From Armatimonadota bacterium (GTDB lineage: Bacteria; Armatimonadota; HRBIN16): a DNA stretch of 64,000 nucleotides. A program made the translations under genes and the position numbers. Shown here one piece after another: positions 25,850 to 35,201 of the stretch. How positions within the stretch are numbered: the stretch's first letter is position 1; each line of letters starts with the position of its first letter. The stretch covers positions 667,398 through 731,397 of the forward strand of contig BPGU01000001.1 in assembly GCA_026003195.1 (NCBI GenBank). Reading direction: 5' to 3'. The notes under the pieces are model-generated. The model saw only the letters and a program-made list of their open reading frames with translations. It did no database searches and was not told the DNA's origin.

Positions 25850-28762
25850 GTTACGAGCCTACCTATAAGGGATTGAAACCGATGCGAATCTTGCAGGAGG
25901 TGAAAGAATGTTTAGGTTACGAGCCTACCTATAAGGGATTGAAACGGTCTTTGTCACGCGCAAGTGCTGTGCCCTCTCCCATGTTACGAGCCTACCTATA
26001 AGGGATTGAAACTAAGCCGACTGAGGTAGGGATTTCCAGCAGCACCTCGTTACGAGCCTACCTATAAGGGATTGAAACAACAGGATGCTGCGCTGTTCAC
26101 GCTGACGTTCGAAGTTACGAGCCTACCTATAAGGGATTGAAACGGGTGTTGGAACTGCTGAAAGGGTTCTGAGATGCCAGTTACGAGCCTACCTATAAGG
26201 GATTGAAACCATCAGCTTCGGTTGGATAGGTCACGACGTCTGCATCGTTACGAGCCTACCTATAAGGGATTGAAACATCACTCTCGCGATGCGTTCTTGG
26301 CTCCATCCGAGAGTTACGAGCCTACCTATAAGGGATTGAAACCGAGCCGAACAACCAGGCGTGGCTTGCCATGCACGAGTTACGAGCCTACCTATAAGGG
26401 ATTGAAACTTATCTTCGTCTTCATCTTCGTCTTCGTCGCGTCGCAGTTACGAGCCTACCTATAAGGGATTGAAACCTTGAACGACTTCCAGCGTCGGTAT
26501 CGTTCTGGTTCGTTACGAGCCTACCTATAAGGGATTGAAACTATATCCACCCGAGGAAACGCTTGCCCTGTCTGATGGTTACGAGCCTACCTATAAGGGA
26601 TTGAAACATTGCTCCAACGCACTCCACTCACTCGTGGACACAGGTTACGAGCCTACCTATAAGGGATTGAAACGTCAGGCACCGCAACCGACCAGTTCGT
26701 TGGGGTCGCGTTACGAGCCTACCTATAAGGGATTGAAACGATGCCACCGACGCATCACCAACATCCAGAGTGTGCGCGTTACGAGCCTACCTATAAGGGA
26801 TTGAAACTTTCTCCAGGCAACGTAATGGTGACCTTTTCTCCTCTGTTACGAGCCTACCTATAAGGGATTGAAACTGCTGACCGGTGTTTCCGTGAGGTTG
26901 TTGCTCGCATGTTACGAGCCTACCTATAAGGGATTGAAACCTGCGATGCGACGCACTGTTTCTCTGCGCGGATTCTGGTTACGAGCCTACCTATAAGGGA
27001 TTGAAACGATGCCACCGACGCATCACCAACATCCAGAGTGTGCGGTTACGAGCCTACCTATAAGGGATTGAAACTCATACACATCCCATCGCCCGTCCAG
27101 CAGCTGCAGCCGTTACGAGCCTACCTATAAGGGATTGAAACTCAACCGCCGATTGTAGTGCAATCGCATCCCTTTGCAGTTACGAGCCTACCTATAAGGG
27201 ATTGAAACACGGGCAACAGCGTCTGGAACCACTCGTCACCCTGTGGAGTTACGAGCCTACCTATAAGGGATTGAAACGTTAACGAAGCAATCTTGCGCTC
27301 TGCCAGCTCGGAGAGTTACGAGCCTACCTATAAGGGATTGAAACAGCCCCATACTGGTATTCAAGTCGTTGCTACCAGCGTAGTTACGAGCCTACCTATA
27401 AGGGATTGAAACTCGGTACAATTCCGTGCCAACGCCACCCACAGCAGCGTTACGAGCCTACCTATAAGGGATTGAAACCTTAATGAAGAGTGGACGAAGT
27501 AACCGGAAGAACACGGTTACGAGCCTACCTATAAGGGATTGAAACGCTCCCAGAGCATCTCTAACAGGGCGCGACCTCTTCCGTTACGAGCCTACCTATA
27601 AGGGATTGAAACTCTCGCTTCGTAGTGTGTTGCGGAACGCTTGCATCTCCATGTTACGAGCCTACCTATAAGGGATTGAAACGCACGGTCAGGGATGCGA
27701 AACAGCATTGCTTGCTGCAGGTTACGAGCCTACCTATAAGGGATTGAAACCTGCTGGTGTTTAAGGTAATGTTTGAACCATTACCAGTTACGAGCCTACC
27801 TATAAGGGATTGAAACGGCAGGTTCCAGGGTGGTGTTCTCGGTGGAGATTGACGTTACGAGCCTACCTATAAGGGATTGAAACTGCTCTCACCTATGGCG
27901 TGAAGGTGTTTCCACTGCGTGTTACGAGCCTACCTATAAGGGATTGAAACGGTCGCACTCATACTTCAGGTCACTGTAGTCGGCTACGAGTTACGAGCCT
28001 ACCTATAAGGGATTGAAACTCAGATTTGCCCTCGTACCACTCAATCCCGCTAGGATCGGTTACGAGCCTACCTATAAGGGATTGAAACTCACACGGGACA
28101 CAGCGTCCACGATCTCGGCGCCCTCCGGTTACGAGCCTACCTATAAGGGATTGAAACGCAGTACGTTGCGGTACGGCGTTGCGGAAGTTGCACCGTTACG
28201 AGCCTACCTATAAGGGATTGAAACCCAGACCGCCGTGCTTACCTTCCCCGGCAGCCGTAGCGTTACGAGCCTACCTATAAGGGATTGAAACCGAGGTTGT
28301 GGGCAGCGACATGCTGGTGCTGAACATCGGTTACGAGCCTACCTATAAGGGATTGAAACCGTCCATTGCGAACTTGCTGCTGACGCCTTTGGCTTCGTTA
28401 CGAGCCTACCTATAAGGGATTGAAACCTATTGCCTCGCCGTGAATACCACCGTTCCGGACTCTGGTTACGAGCCTACCTATAAGGGATTGAAACTGAAGT
28501 TCGCGTTCTCCGTCAGGGAGACGGCGAAAAGTTACGAGCCTACCTATAAGGGATTGAAACACGCTGCTGTAAATACGCCTCCCAGTCCTTCAACTTCGTT
28601 ACGAGCCTACCTATAAGGGATTGAAACTCGCACGCAGACGGCGACTGAAGTGGCGTTGATTCAGGTTACGAGCCTACCTATAAGGGATTGAAACTCGCGC
28701 GGGTAGTCTTGACAGCTTTCGCAGGTTTCGCAGTTACGAGCCTACCTATAAGGGATTGAAAC
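25850..28762 (+). CRISPR. CRISPR array, 44 repeats of 30 bp and 43 spacers
   Basis: By eye I count 44 copies of a 30-base repeat that starts GTTACGAGCCTACC and ends GGGATTGAAAC; every copy read is identical, including the last. Spacers are mostly 35-39 bases. The ATTGAAAC end is the standard 8-base tag left by Cas6, so transcription is on + from the leader at 25696-25849. The repeat itself has little internal symmetry. Spacer 14 (26740-26777) and spacer 18 (27008-27044) are the same sequence apart from one base in length. The array runs between cas2 and csm1 and probably feeds both type I-B and type III-A complexes. Confidence 0.98.
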
Positions 28763-28835
28763 TCATCCTGCCCATAGCAGGAAATCGTTCCCTGTCGGCG
28801 AAGTATAAGATGAGGATCCAGGATAGACAACTATC

Positions 28836-31364
28836 ATGACCGACGAACGTACAATATGGCTGGCTGCCCTGCTGCACGACATCGGTAAGTTCTGGGAGAA
28901 TATCCCGCCTGCCGATGTGCCATCTGAACTGCGCGCTGCCCAGAAGTACCAGCACGAGGCGTACGGCGCGTGGTTCGTGCGCCAATACCTCGCCGATTGG
29001 ACAGGCGACCTGCAGGCGGTAGAGCAAATCATCGTCAAACACCACCAGCCCAGCCTGTCCGACGAGGTGCTGGTGCAAATCGCCGACTGGCTAGCGTCAT
29101 ACGAGCGCGTGCAGGCAGGGCAGGAGGAGGCAGGCGGCAGGGGCAAGCGCGAGACGCTGTTGCGCAGCATCCTCAGTCGCGTGCAGGGCGCAGATGCGAA
29201 GCTGTATCACCCACTCCAAGCGCTGAAAATAGACAGAGAGACGTTGTTCCCCCTGCCGGAAGACCGCGCCCCTCTGCCGGATTACTCCCGTGTGTGGAAC
29301 CAGTTCCTGCAGGAGCTGCAAAAAGTGCCCTCGCCCCATCCACGTAGCCTGCTGGCGTTGCTGTTCAAATACTTCTGGGCAGCACCCTCTGACCGCAGCT
29401 ACGAGGACATTCCCGACATCTCACTCTACCATCACCTGGTCGCTACCGCCGCGATTGCGGTCTGTCTGAGGCGGCAGCAACTGAGCGAGGGCGAATTGGC
29501 AACGCTGGGCGATGCGCTGAGGACTCTCTGGAGCCGCCAGCCGCAAACGCCGGCACAACAAGCCATCCTGAACCGACCGGTTGCACTGCTGGTGAAGGGC
29601 GACGTCTCAGGCACACAGGATTTCCTGTACCTGCTCACCAGCCGCGGCGCAGCGCGGGGACTGCGCGGGCGATCCTTCTACCTGCAGCTGCTCACCGAAG
29701 TCGTCTCCGAATGGATGCTGCGCCGCCTGCAGCTACCCCTAACCAACCGCCTGTACGCCGGAGGGGGACACTTCTACCTGCTTGTCCCATATTGCGAGCG
29801 CGAACGGGTGGACGAACTGCGCACCCAGATTGCCCAGAAGTTGTGGCAGGCACATCGTGGCGACCTCAGCCTGAACATCGGCGCCGTGCCTGTCGCGCCT
29901 GTGGATTTCGTGAGCAGCCAGATGGGCGGCGAAGGCTTCGCGAAGAAGTGGGCAGAGGTCACGCAATCCGTCGAATCGCGCAAACGGCAGCGATGGGCGG
30001 ACCTTGGCGCGGAGCAGATGGCACAGCACCTGTTCACCCCATACGACGAGGGAACCACCGCCGAAGAGATGTGCCAGGTGTGCCATGGCGAGTGGAAAGC
30101 GGGCGAAGATACCACCGACGAAGGCGTACGCAAGTGCCGACGGTGCGCCTCTTTCGAGCAACTGGGCATGGAGCTGCGTCATTGCGAGTATCTGCTACGC
30201 TTTGACCTTCCCGATCAGACGCTCTCCCACCCACGCCCCACGTGGCAAGAGGTGCTCCGGTCGTTTGGGGTGGAAGTACACCCGCTGAGCCGAAGACAGG
30301 ACGGTGGATTGCAACTGCCCTCCGTGCCCGGCAACGCGCAAGGGGTGCTGCTAGAGCGCGTCGGCGACACCGATTTCCTGAACGAGGAGGCACTGGATCT
30401 GGCTGGTCAATTGCACCCGCCTGTCAGCTTTGACTTCCGCCTGCTGGGCGAGGTGACCCCCGTCGATGCGCAGGGCAACGTGGTGGACTACGACTATCTG
30501 GCGAACGCCTCGCAAGGGGTGCTCTGGCTGGGCGTGCTGCGCATGGACGTGGATAGTCTGGGACAGCTGTTCCGACACGGTCTGGGCAACGATGCAACGC
30601 TCTCGCGCATGACCACCCTCAGCGGCTCGATGCGCCTGTTCTTCGAGGCGTACGTGCCCTCGCTGTGTCGCGAGGTCAACGAGCGGGGCAGGGAGAAGGT
30701 CTACTTGCTCTACGCGGGCGGCGATGACCTGTTCGTGGTCGGCTCCTGGAGCGTACTGCCCGTGCTCGCGCAGCGCATCCGCGACCAGTTCCGCGAGTAC
30801 GCCGGCGGCGACCACGTGACCATCTCCGCAGGCATCGCCATCGAGCACGAAAAATACCCGCTGTACCGCCTCGCCGACGACGCCAAACACGCCCTCGACG
30901 ACAGGGCGAAAGGGCTGGGCAAGCGCAAGATCAACGGCAGGGAGGTGCAGAAAAACGGCATCTGCTTCCTGGGCGAGCCGTTAGGCTGGGAGCAGTTCTC
31001 GGAAGTAGATTACTGGAAGAACGAGCTGCTGGCGATGCTGCAGGCGGCCAACGGCGAGAAGAAGGTGTCTCGTGCTCTGCTGACCCGGCTGATGGAGATT
31101 TCGCAACTGTATCGGGCGAACCGGCGGGTGCAGCAGGCTCGCCTGCGACGCGGTGAGATCGATGAGGGGCAGTTCCGCTCGCTGGTGCAGCACGACCGCT
31201 GGCGGTGGCGTATGGTGTATCATCTCAGCCGCTTCGCCCAGCGCTACAGCGGTCAGGAGCAGGCTTTGCAGGAGTTGAAAGAGGCATTGAGCCAGAAAGG
31301 GCTGATTCAGAACATCCACATCGCCGCCCGCTGGGCGGAACTTTTGACGAGGGAAGGAGGTTAG
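28836..31364 (+). CDS. csm1: Type III-A Cas10/Csm1 (842 aa)
   Basis: Cas10 is the signature protein of the Csm complex, with target-activated DNase and cyclic oligoadenylate synthase activities. The HD nuclease motif is intact at His14-Asp15 (LLHDIGKFW). The first Palm domain begins near 250 (LLVKGDVSGTQDFLYLLTSRGAARGLRGRSFYLQLL). A zinc motif CQVC...CRRC lies at about 410-440. The second Palm carries YAGGDDLFVVG (about 626-636), an intact cyclase GGDD. The ATG at 28836 lies 73 bases after the last repeat with no good ribosome site (GGATAG). No clear terminator is present before it, so read-through from the array is possible. Confidence 0.95.
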   Translation: MTDERTIWLAALLHDIGKFWENIPPADVPSELRAAQKYQHEAYGAWFVRQYLADWTGDLQAVEQIIVKHHQPSLSDEVLVQIADWLASYERVQAGQEEAGGRGKRETLLRSILSRVQGADAKLYHPLQALKIDRETLFPLPEDRAPLPDYSRVWNQFLQELQKVPSPHPRSLLALLFKYFWAAPSDRSYEDIPDISLYHHLVATAAIAVCLRRQQLSEGELATLGDALRTLWSRQPQTPAQQAILNRPVALLVKGDVSGTQDFLYLLTSRGAARGLRGRSFYLQLLTEVVSEWMLRRLQLPLTNRLYAGGGHFYLLVPYCERERVDELRTQIAQKLWQAHRGDLSLNIGAVPVAPVDFVSSQMGGEGFAKKWAEVTQSVESRKRQRWADLGAEQMAQHLFTPYDEGTTAEEMCQVCHGEWKAGEDTTDEGVRKCRRCASFEQLGMELRHCEYLLRFDLPDQTLSHPRPTWQEVLRSFGVEVHPLSRRQDGGLQLPSVPGNAQGVLLERVGDTDFLNEEALDLAGQLHPPVSFDFRLLGEVTPVDAQGNVVDYDYLANASQGVLWLGVLRMDVDSLGQLFRHGLGNDATLSRMTTLSGSMRLFFEAYVPSLCREVNERGREKVYLLYAGGDDLFVVGSWSVLPVLAQRIRDQFREYAGGDHVTISAGIAIEHEKYPLYRLADDAKHALDDRAKGLGKRKINGREVQKNGICFLGEPLGWEQFSEVDYWKNELLAMLQAANGEKKVSRALLTRLMEISQLYRANRRVQQARLRRGEIDEGQFRSLVQHDRWRWRMVYHLSRFAQRYSGQEQALQELKEALSQKGLIQNIHIAARWAELLTREGG

Positions 31365-31367
31365 GAG

Positions 31368-31772
31368 ATGCCTCAACCACAAGCAACACCGTCTCAGCAG
31401 CAGGAGCAGCTGCCTGTCAGTAAGGAGCAGGTTATCCAAGCGATCCGAGACGGTGGGATGAACCTGGTTCAAACTGCTGAGAAGCTGGGTCCGCATCTAC
31501 AAAGGGGTAATCTCACCACCAGCCAAATACGCAACATCTATGGTATGGTCAAGCGGATGGAAATGCGGGAGTTCAACCCCCACGAATTCGCTCTACTCAA
31601 GCCCAAGCTGGCATATGCCGCCAAAAGAGCACGGGCAAGGGGAGCAGAGGACCTGAAACAGGTCTTGTCATGGGCGATTGATGAGGTGGGAACCGACTCG
31701 CAAAAGTTTCTGCGCTTTGTGGACTTTTTCGAAGCCATCCTCGCCTACCACGTGGCAGCAGGCGGAAAGTAA
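31368..31772 (+). CDS. csm2: Type III-A small subunit Csm2 (134 aa)
   Basis: Csm2 forms the inner filament of the complex. The start is the ATG at 31368, three bases after the csm1 stop, with GGAGG at 31358. After a Gln-rich head of about 20 residues, the helical core LTTSQIRNIYGMVKRMEMREF...FALLKPKLAYAAKRARARGAEDL (about 45-95) is the family signature. It has no enzymatic motif. Confidence 0.9.
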   Translation: MPQPQATPSQQQEQLPVSKEQVIQAIRDGGMNLVQTAEKLGPHLQRGNLTTSQIRNIYGMVKRMEMREFNPHEFALLKPKLAYAAKRARARGAEDLKQVLSWAIDEVGTDSQKFLRFVDFFEAILAYHVAAGGK

Positions 31773-31784
31773 GGAGGAAGGGAC

Positions 31785-32618
31785 ATGCCGAACCTGATGC
31801 TCAAAGGGAAAGTGATTATCACCGGTGCCATCGAGGCGGTGACGGGTCTGCACATCGGTGGGGCAGCTGCAGGACTGGACATCGGCGGCATCGACAATCC
31901 CGTTATCCGCCACCCCGTGACGCGCGAACCGTACATCCCCGGCTCGTCCCTGAGAGGTAAGATGCGCTCTTTACTGGACAAACATCTGGGGTTAGAAGCG
32001 AACAAGCTCATCCAGCGATGGAAGCCGGCGGTGCGGTTGCACGAGTGCGATGATGAAGAAAAGTACCTCCAATGCCCTGCCTGCCAGATATTCGGTGTCA
32101 CGCCCGGCGACCAACGACGGGACTGGAACAGGTTAAAGCCTTCCCGCCTGATTGTGCGTGATGTGTTGCTCTCCCAAACGCACGAAGCCACTCGCCGCCT
32201 GCGCGAAGCCAAAACCGACCTGCCCTTTACCGAGGTCAAATGGGAAGCGGCGATTGATCGCATCACTGCTGCCGCCGTACCCCGCCAAAATGAGCGCGTG
32301 CCGGCGGGGGCGGTCTTCAGCCCCTTCGAGATGGTGTACAACCTGTTCGACCTCAACGGCACGGGCATCGATAACGACATCCGCTGGCTGACCCACCTGT
32401 TCAAGGCGATGGAACTGCTAGAGGACGATTACCTGGGCGGTTACGGCTCGCGTGGTGCGGGCAAAATCGCCTTCCGCGAGCTGAAGGTGCTGTTCAAGTC
32501 CCGCGCCTATTACGAGGGTGAAATTTCTGAACCCGTTGTGCTGGGAGAGGGGAACACCTTGCGCGACCTGAACGTATCGCAGTTCGGTGAGAAGATACGA
32601 CAGAACCTTGGGGACTGA
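31785..32618 (+). CDS. csm3: Type III-A Csm3 RNA-cleaving backbone (277 aa)
   Basis: Csm3 is the Cas7-type subunit that cuts target RNA at 6-base intervals. GLHIGG (about 21-26) and IDNPVIRHP (about 36-44) match the family, and Asp37 corresponds to the catalytic Asp33 of the Streptococcus thermophilus enzyme, so slicing activity is expected. The glycine-rich motif PGSSLRGKMRSLLD follows, and ECDDEEKYLQCPACQIFG probably binds zinc. The C-terminal part includes LGGYGSRGAGKIAF, a second glycine-rich motif. The ribosome site AAGGAGG is strong. Confidence 0.94.
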   Translation: MPNLMLKGKVIITGAIEAVTGLHIGGAAAGLDIGGIDNPVIRHPVTREPYIPGSSLRGKMRSLLDKHLGLEANKLIQRWKPAVRLHECDDEEKYLQCPACQIFGVTPGDQRRDWNRLKPSRLIVRDVLLSQTHEATRRLREAKTDLPFTEVKWEAAIDRITAAAVPRQNERVPAGAVFSPFEMVYNLFDLNGTGIDNDIRWLTHLFKAMELLEDDYLGGYGSRGAGKIAFRELKVLFKSRAYYEGEISEPVVLGEGNTLRDLNVSQFGEKIRQNLGD

Positions 32619-32623
32619 GGGCA

Positions 32624-33649
32624 ATGCCGGATACCGTCCTGTATCGCTTGCATTTCCGCTCTCCCCTGCACATCGGCGAACGGGGTGTGGGGCTAGAGGA
32701 GACGCGCACCAGCGTGCCCGCGGATACCCTCTTCAGCGCGCTCTGCACCGCCTGGCGGTGGTTGTACGGGGCAGACTCGTTGCAAGCGGAACTGCTTGCC
32801 CCCTTTGCGGATGGTCAAAGTCCGCCCTTCCTGCTCTCTTCTGGCTTCCCCTTTGCAGGCGAGATGCTCTTCTTCCCCAAGCCCATCGTCAGCCTATCTC
32901 CCTCCAAGGAGGAGTACCCTAAAAAGTTGAGAGCGGTGCAATACTGGTCCCAGTCGGTGTTCAGGCGGTGGTTGCAGGGACAACTGACAGATTCAGACTA
33001 CGAATCGTTAGCAGGAGAGGAAGAACCTCTGTTCTGGGTGCTGGAAGAGGAGCGGAAAGTGCTCGATCCGTTCCGCGACGAGGAGACGGGCAGCGTGCGT
33101 CTGTGGAAGGAGCACGTGGTTCCGCGTGTCACCCTGGACCGCCTCACCTCTGCCTCGCAAATCTGGTTTTTCGGGCAGGTCGCTTTCCGCAAAGGTGCTG
33201 GATTGTGGTGTGCCATCCGATACCACGATGCGCGGTTGCGTTCACGAGTGGAAGCCTGCCTGCGCCTGCTGGGCGACAGTGGCTTAGGCGGCGAGCGCGG
33301 TGCAGGGTTTGGACTCTTTGAGGTCAGCGTGCTCGAGGGCTTCTCCCTGCCCGAAGTGGAGGGAGCAAAGTATATGGTGACCCTCTCGCCCTGTTGCCCG
33401 GACGGTAAACAGTGGAGCGCACTGCTGGATGCTCGCTGCGGATACGACCTGTTGCCACGTCGGGGGTGGGTAGGTTCACCCGAAGGGGGAAACCTCCGAC
33501 GCAAGACGGTGTGGATGCTCAGAGAGGGATCGGTGTTGCACCGGGTGGATGGTACAGTGGTTGGCAGGCTGGTCAACGTCAAGCCTGATCCCTGCCCGCA
33601 TGATGTGTGGCGCTACGGTTACGCATTTCCGCTGGGGGTGAGCGGGTGA
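32624..33649 (+). CDS. csm4: Type III-A Csm4 (Cas5 group) (341 aa)
   Basis: Csm4 holds the crRNA 5' tag and contacts Csm1. The N-terminal LYRLHFRSPLHIGERGVGLEETRTSVPADTLFSALCTAWRWL is the Cas5-like signature of Csm4. A glycine-rich motif LLGDSGLGGERGAGFGLFEV (about 205-224) lies in the expected place. The C-terminal half is variable. It starts five bases after csm3 and its stop shares one base with the csm5 start (TGATG). Confidence 0.92.
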   Translation: MPDTVLYRLHFRSPLHIGERGVGLEETRTSVPADTLFSALCTAWRWLYGADSLQAELLAPFADGQSPPFLLSSGFPFAGEMLFFPKPIVSLSPSKEEYPKKLRAVQYWSQSVFRRWLQGQLTDSDYESLAGEEEPLFWVLEEERKVLDPFRDEETGSVRLWKEHVVPRVTLDRLTSASQIWFFGQVAFRKGAGLWCAIRYHDARLRSRVEACLRLLGDSGLGGERGAGFGLFEVSVLEGFSLPEVEGAKYMVTLSPCCPDGKQWSALLDARCGYDLLPRRGWVGSPEGGNLRRKTVWMLREGSVLHRVDGTVVGRLVNVKPDPCPHDVWRYGYAFPLGVSG

Positions 33650-35028
33650 TGAGCAGCACCACGTACCGACTGACCTGCCTCAGCCCGGTGCATATCGGCA
33701 CAGGGCAACAGTGGAGCAAGTTCGACGGCGCATACCACGAAGGGCGATGGTATGTGGTAGACCTCGATAGGGTGTTCGCGCTGGGTGTGGACGGCAACGA
33801 GCTGGCTCAGGCGATGAGCAGTGGGGCGTTCTCGTGGGCGGAATGGTTGCGCGGTCGGCGCATCAGCCCCGAGCAGGTGGCGCTCTACAGCCTGCCCTGC
33901 GCCCTGCCGCCGGGCGAGGTGTACATTCGGGAGGGCATCAAAGACGTATACCTGCGCCCGTATATCCCTGCCACCACGCTCAAAGGAGCCGTCCGCACCG
34001 CGATAGTGTGGTACCTGCTGCGCCACGATGAGCAGGCGCAAGCGTTCACCCGCCGCTACCTGATACTGGCAGTATATGCGAAGGATATCGGGCAGATAGT
34101 GAATCGTCTGGCGAAGGGTAATCGGCAGGCCGAAGAGGACCCGCAGCTGCACCTTCGCGCCATCCGTGAAGCGTTAGAGTTGGACGATGCGCAGGAGGCT
34201 GAAGCCTTTTTGCAAACGTTGTACCGCGCTCTGGGCAAGCACCTGGAAGGAGCCAGAAGAGGGGACCGGTACGAGCGTGTAAGGATGCGTGACATCAGAG
34301 AGCTGGGTAGTGATAGAAGATTCCTCGCACTGCCGGTGGAACGATACCTGCTGGGTAAAGACCCCAATCACGACCTGCTGCGCGTCTTGCAGGTGGGCGA
34401 CAGCGAAACCACCAGCCTGGAACAGATGGAGGTGGGGCTGGTATGGACGTACCACCTGAACCAGAGTGGTCGTTTGCAACCCAAGCGCGAGCAGGGTATG
34501 GAGTACAAATCTCTGGCGGAGTGGCTCAAGCCGGAAACCAGCGTACGCCTCTCGCTGCGCATCGATGAAAGCCTTTTGGGCGAACAGGCGAACAAGGTGC
34601 TAAAATTCAAACCAACCCAGCAACAGGCTATCCGCCGCCTGCCCGAAGTATGCAATTCCTATGCGCGGTCTGTTATCGGGCGACAGAAGGAGTATGTGAC
34701 GCGGCACCATCAACCGCAATTGCAGGCGTTCTACAACCAGCTGCAACAAAGGTTGGATAGCCTGCCGGGGGGCGCATTCCTGTTGAACATCGGTTGGGGT
34801 GGCGGGTGGGAAGCCAAAACGGTAGGGGATATCGTGCAGGAGATACTGCATGATGACGATTACGACGACTTCGGCGAGCTGCGCAAACGCTACAAGTTAG
34901 GTGAAAATCCACAGACAAACCGGATAAACCCCGATGCGCCCTTCCCGGAGACCCGCCTGGTGGCGTATCAGGGTGCTGCCGCGGCATACCCGCTGGGCTG
35001 GGTTCTGCTCGAGCCAGAGAAAGGGTAA
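33649..35028 (+). CDS. csm5: Type III-A Csm5 (459 aa)
   Basis: Csm5 caps the 3' end of the crRNA and assists its maturation. The frame is open from 33607, but the ATG at 33649 overlaps the csm4 stop and begins STTYRLTCLSPVHIGTGQQWSKFDGAY, the Csm5 N-terminal signature. RPYIPATTLKGAVRTAIVWYLL (about 103-124) is the glycine/lysine motif of the RAMP fold. The C-terminal part has NIGWGGGWEAKTVG. Last of the csm genes; no csm6, csx1 or other CARF gene follows. Confidence 0.92.
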   Translation: MSSTTYRLTCLSPVHIGTGQQWSKFDGAYHEGRWYVVDLDRVFALGVDGNELAQAMSSGAFSWAEWLRGRRISPEQVALYSLPCALPPGEVYIREGIKDVYLRPYIPATTLKGAVRTAIVWYLLRHDEQAQAFTRRYLILAVYAKDIGQIVNRLAKGNRQAEEDPQLHLRAIREALELDDAQEAEAFLQTLYRALGKHLEGARRGDRYERVRMRDIRELGSDRRFLALPVERYLLGKDPNHDLLRVLQVGDSETTSLEQMEVGLVWTYHLNQSGRLQPKREQGMEYKSLAEWLKPETSVRLSLRIDESLLGEQANKVLKFKPTQQQAIRRLPEVCNSYARSVIGRQKEYVTRHHQPQLQAFYNQLQQRLDSLPGGAFLLNIGWGGGWEAKTVGDIVQEILHDDDYDDFGELRKRYKLGENPQTNRINPDAPFPETRLVAYQGAAAAYPLGWVLLEPEKG

Positions 35029-35093
35029 AACTCTACTCGGAGAACTCGGGGCACTCTTTTTATTCTCAGTGAGACCTCCGGCTGGCAAAGTTG

Positions 35094-35102
35094 TGGTATA
35101 AT
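35094..35102 (+). promoter_or_regulatory. Extended -10 promoter of tRNA-Pro
   Basis: TGG-TATAAT stands 22 bases before the tRNA. A good -35 is not visible, so it would act as an extended -10 promoter. Confidence 0.65.
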
Positions 35103-35124
35103 AGGATACGGCACACGACGAGGT

Positions 35125-35201
35125 CGGGGTGTGGCGCAGTTTGGTAGCGCGCCTGGATGGGGGCCAGGAGGTCAGCGGTTCAAGTCCGCTCACCCCGACC
35201 A
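35125..35201 (+). tRNA. tRNA-Pro(GGG), CCA encoded
   Basis: A 7-bp acceptor stem CGGGGTG / CACCCCG is followed by A and CCA. The anticodon arm CCTGG / CCAGG encloses a loop with GGG at the anticodon and G at 37, as usual for tRNA-Pro. The T arm includes GGTTCAAGTCC. It closes the CRISPR-Cas region. Confidence 0.95.

Noticed and set aside
26222-28213. Open frames inside the array encoding repeated YEPTYKGLK segments
   Set aside because: They are translations of the CRISPR repeats and spacers and have no ribosome sites.
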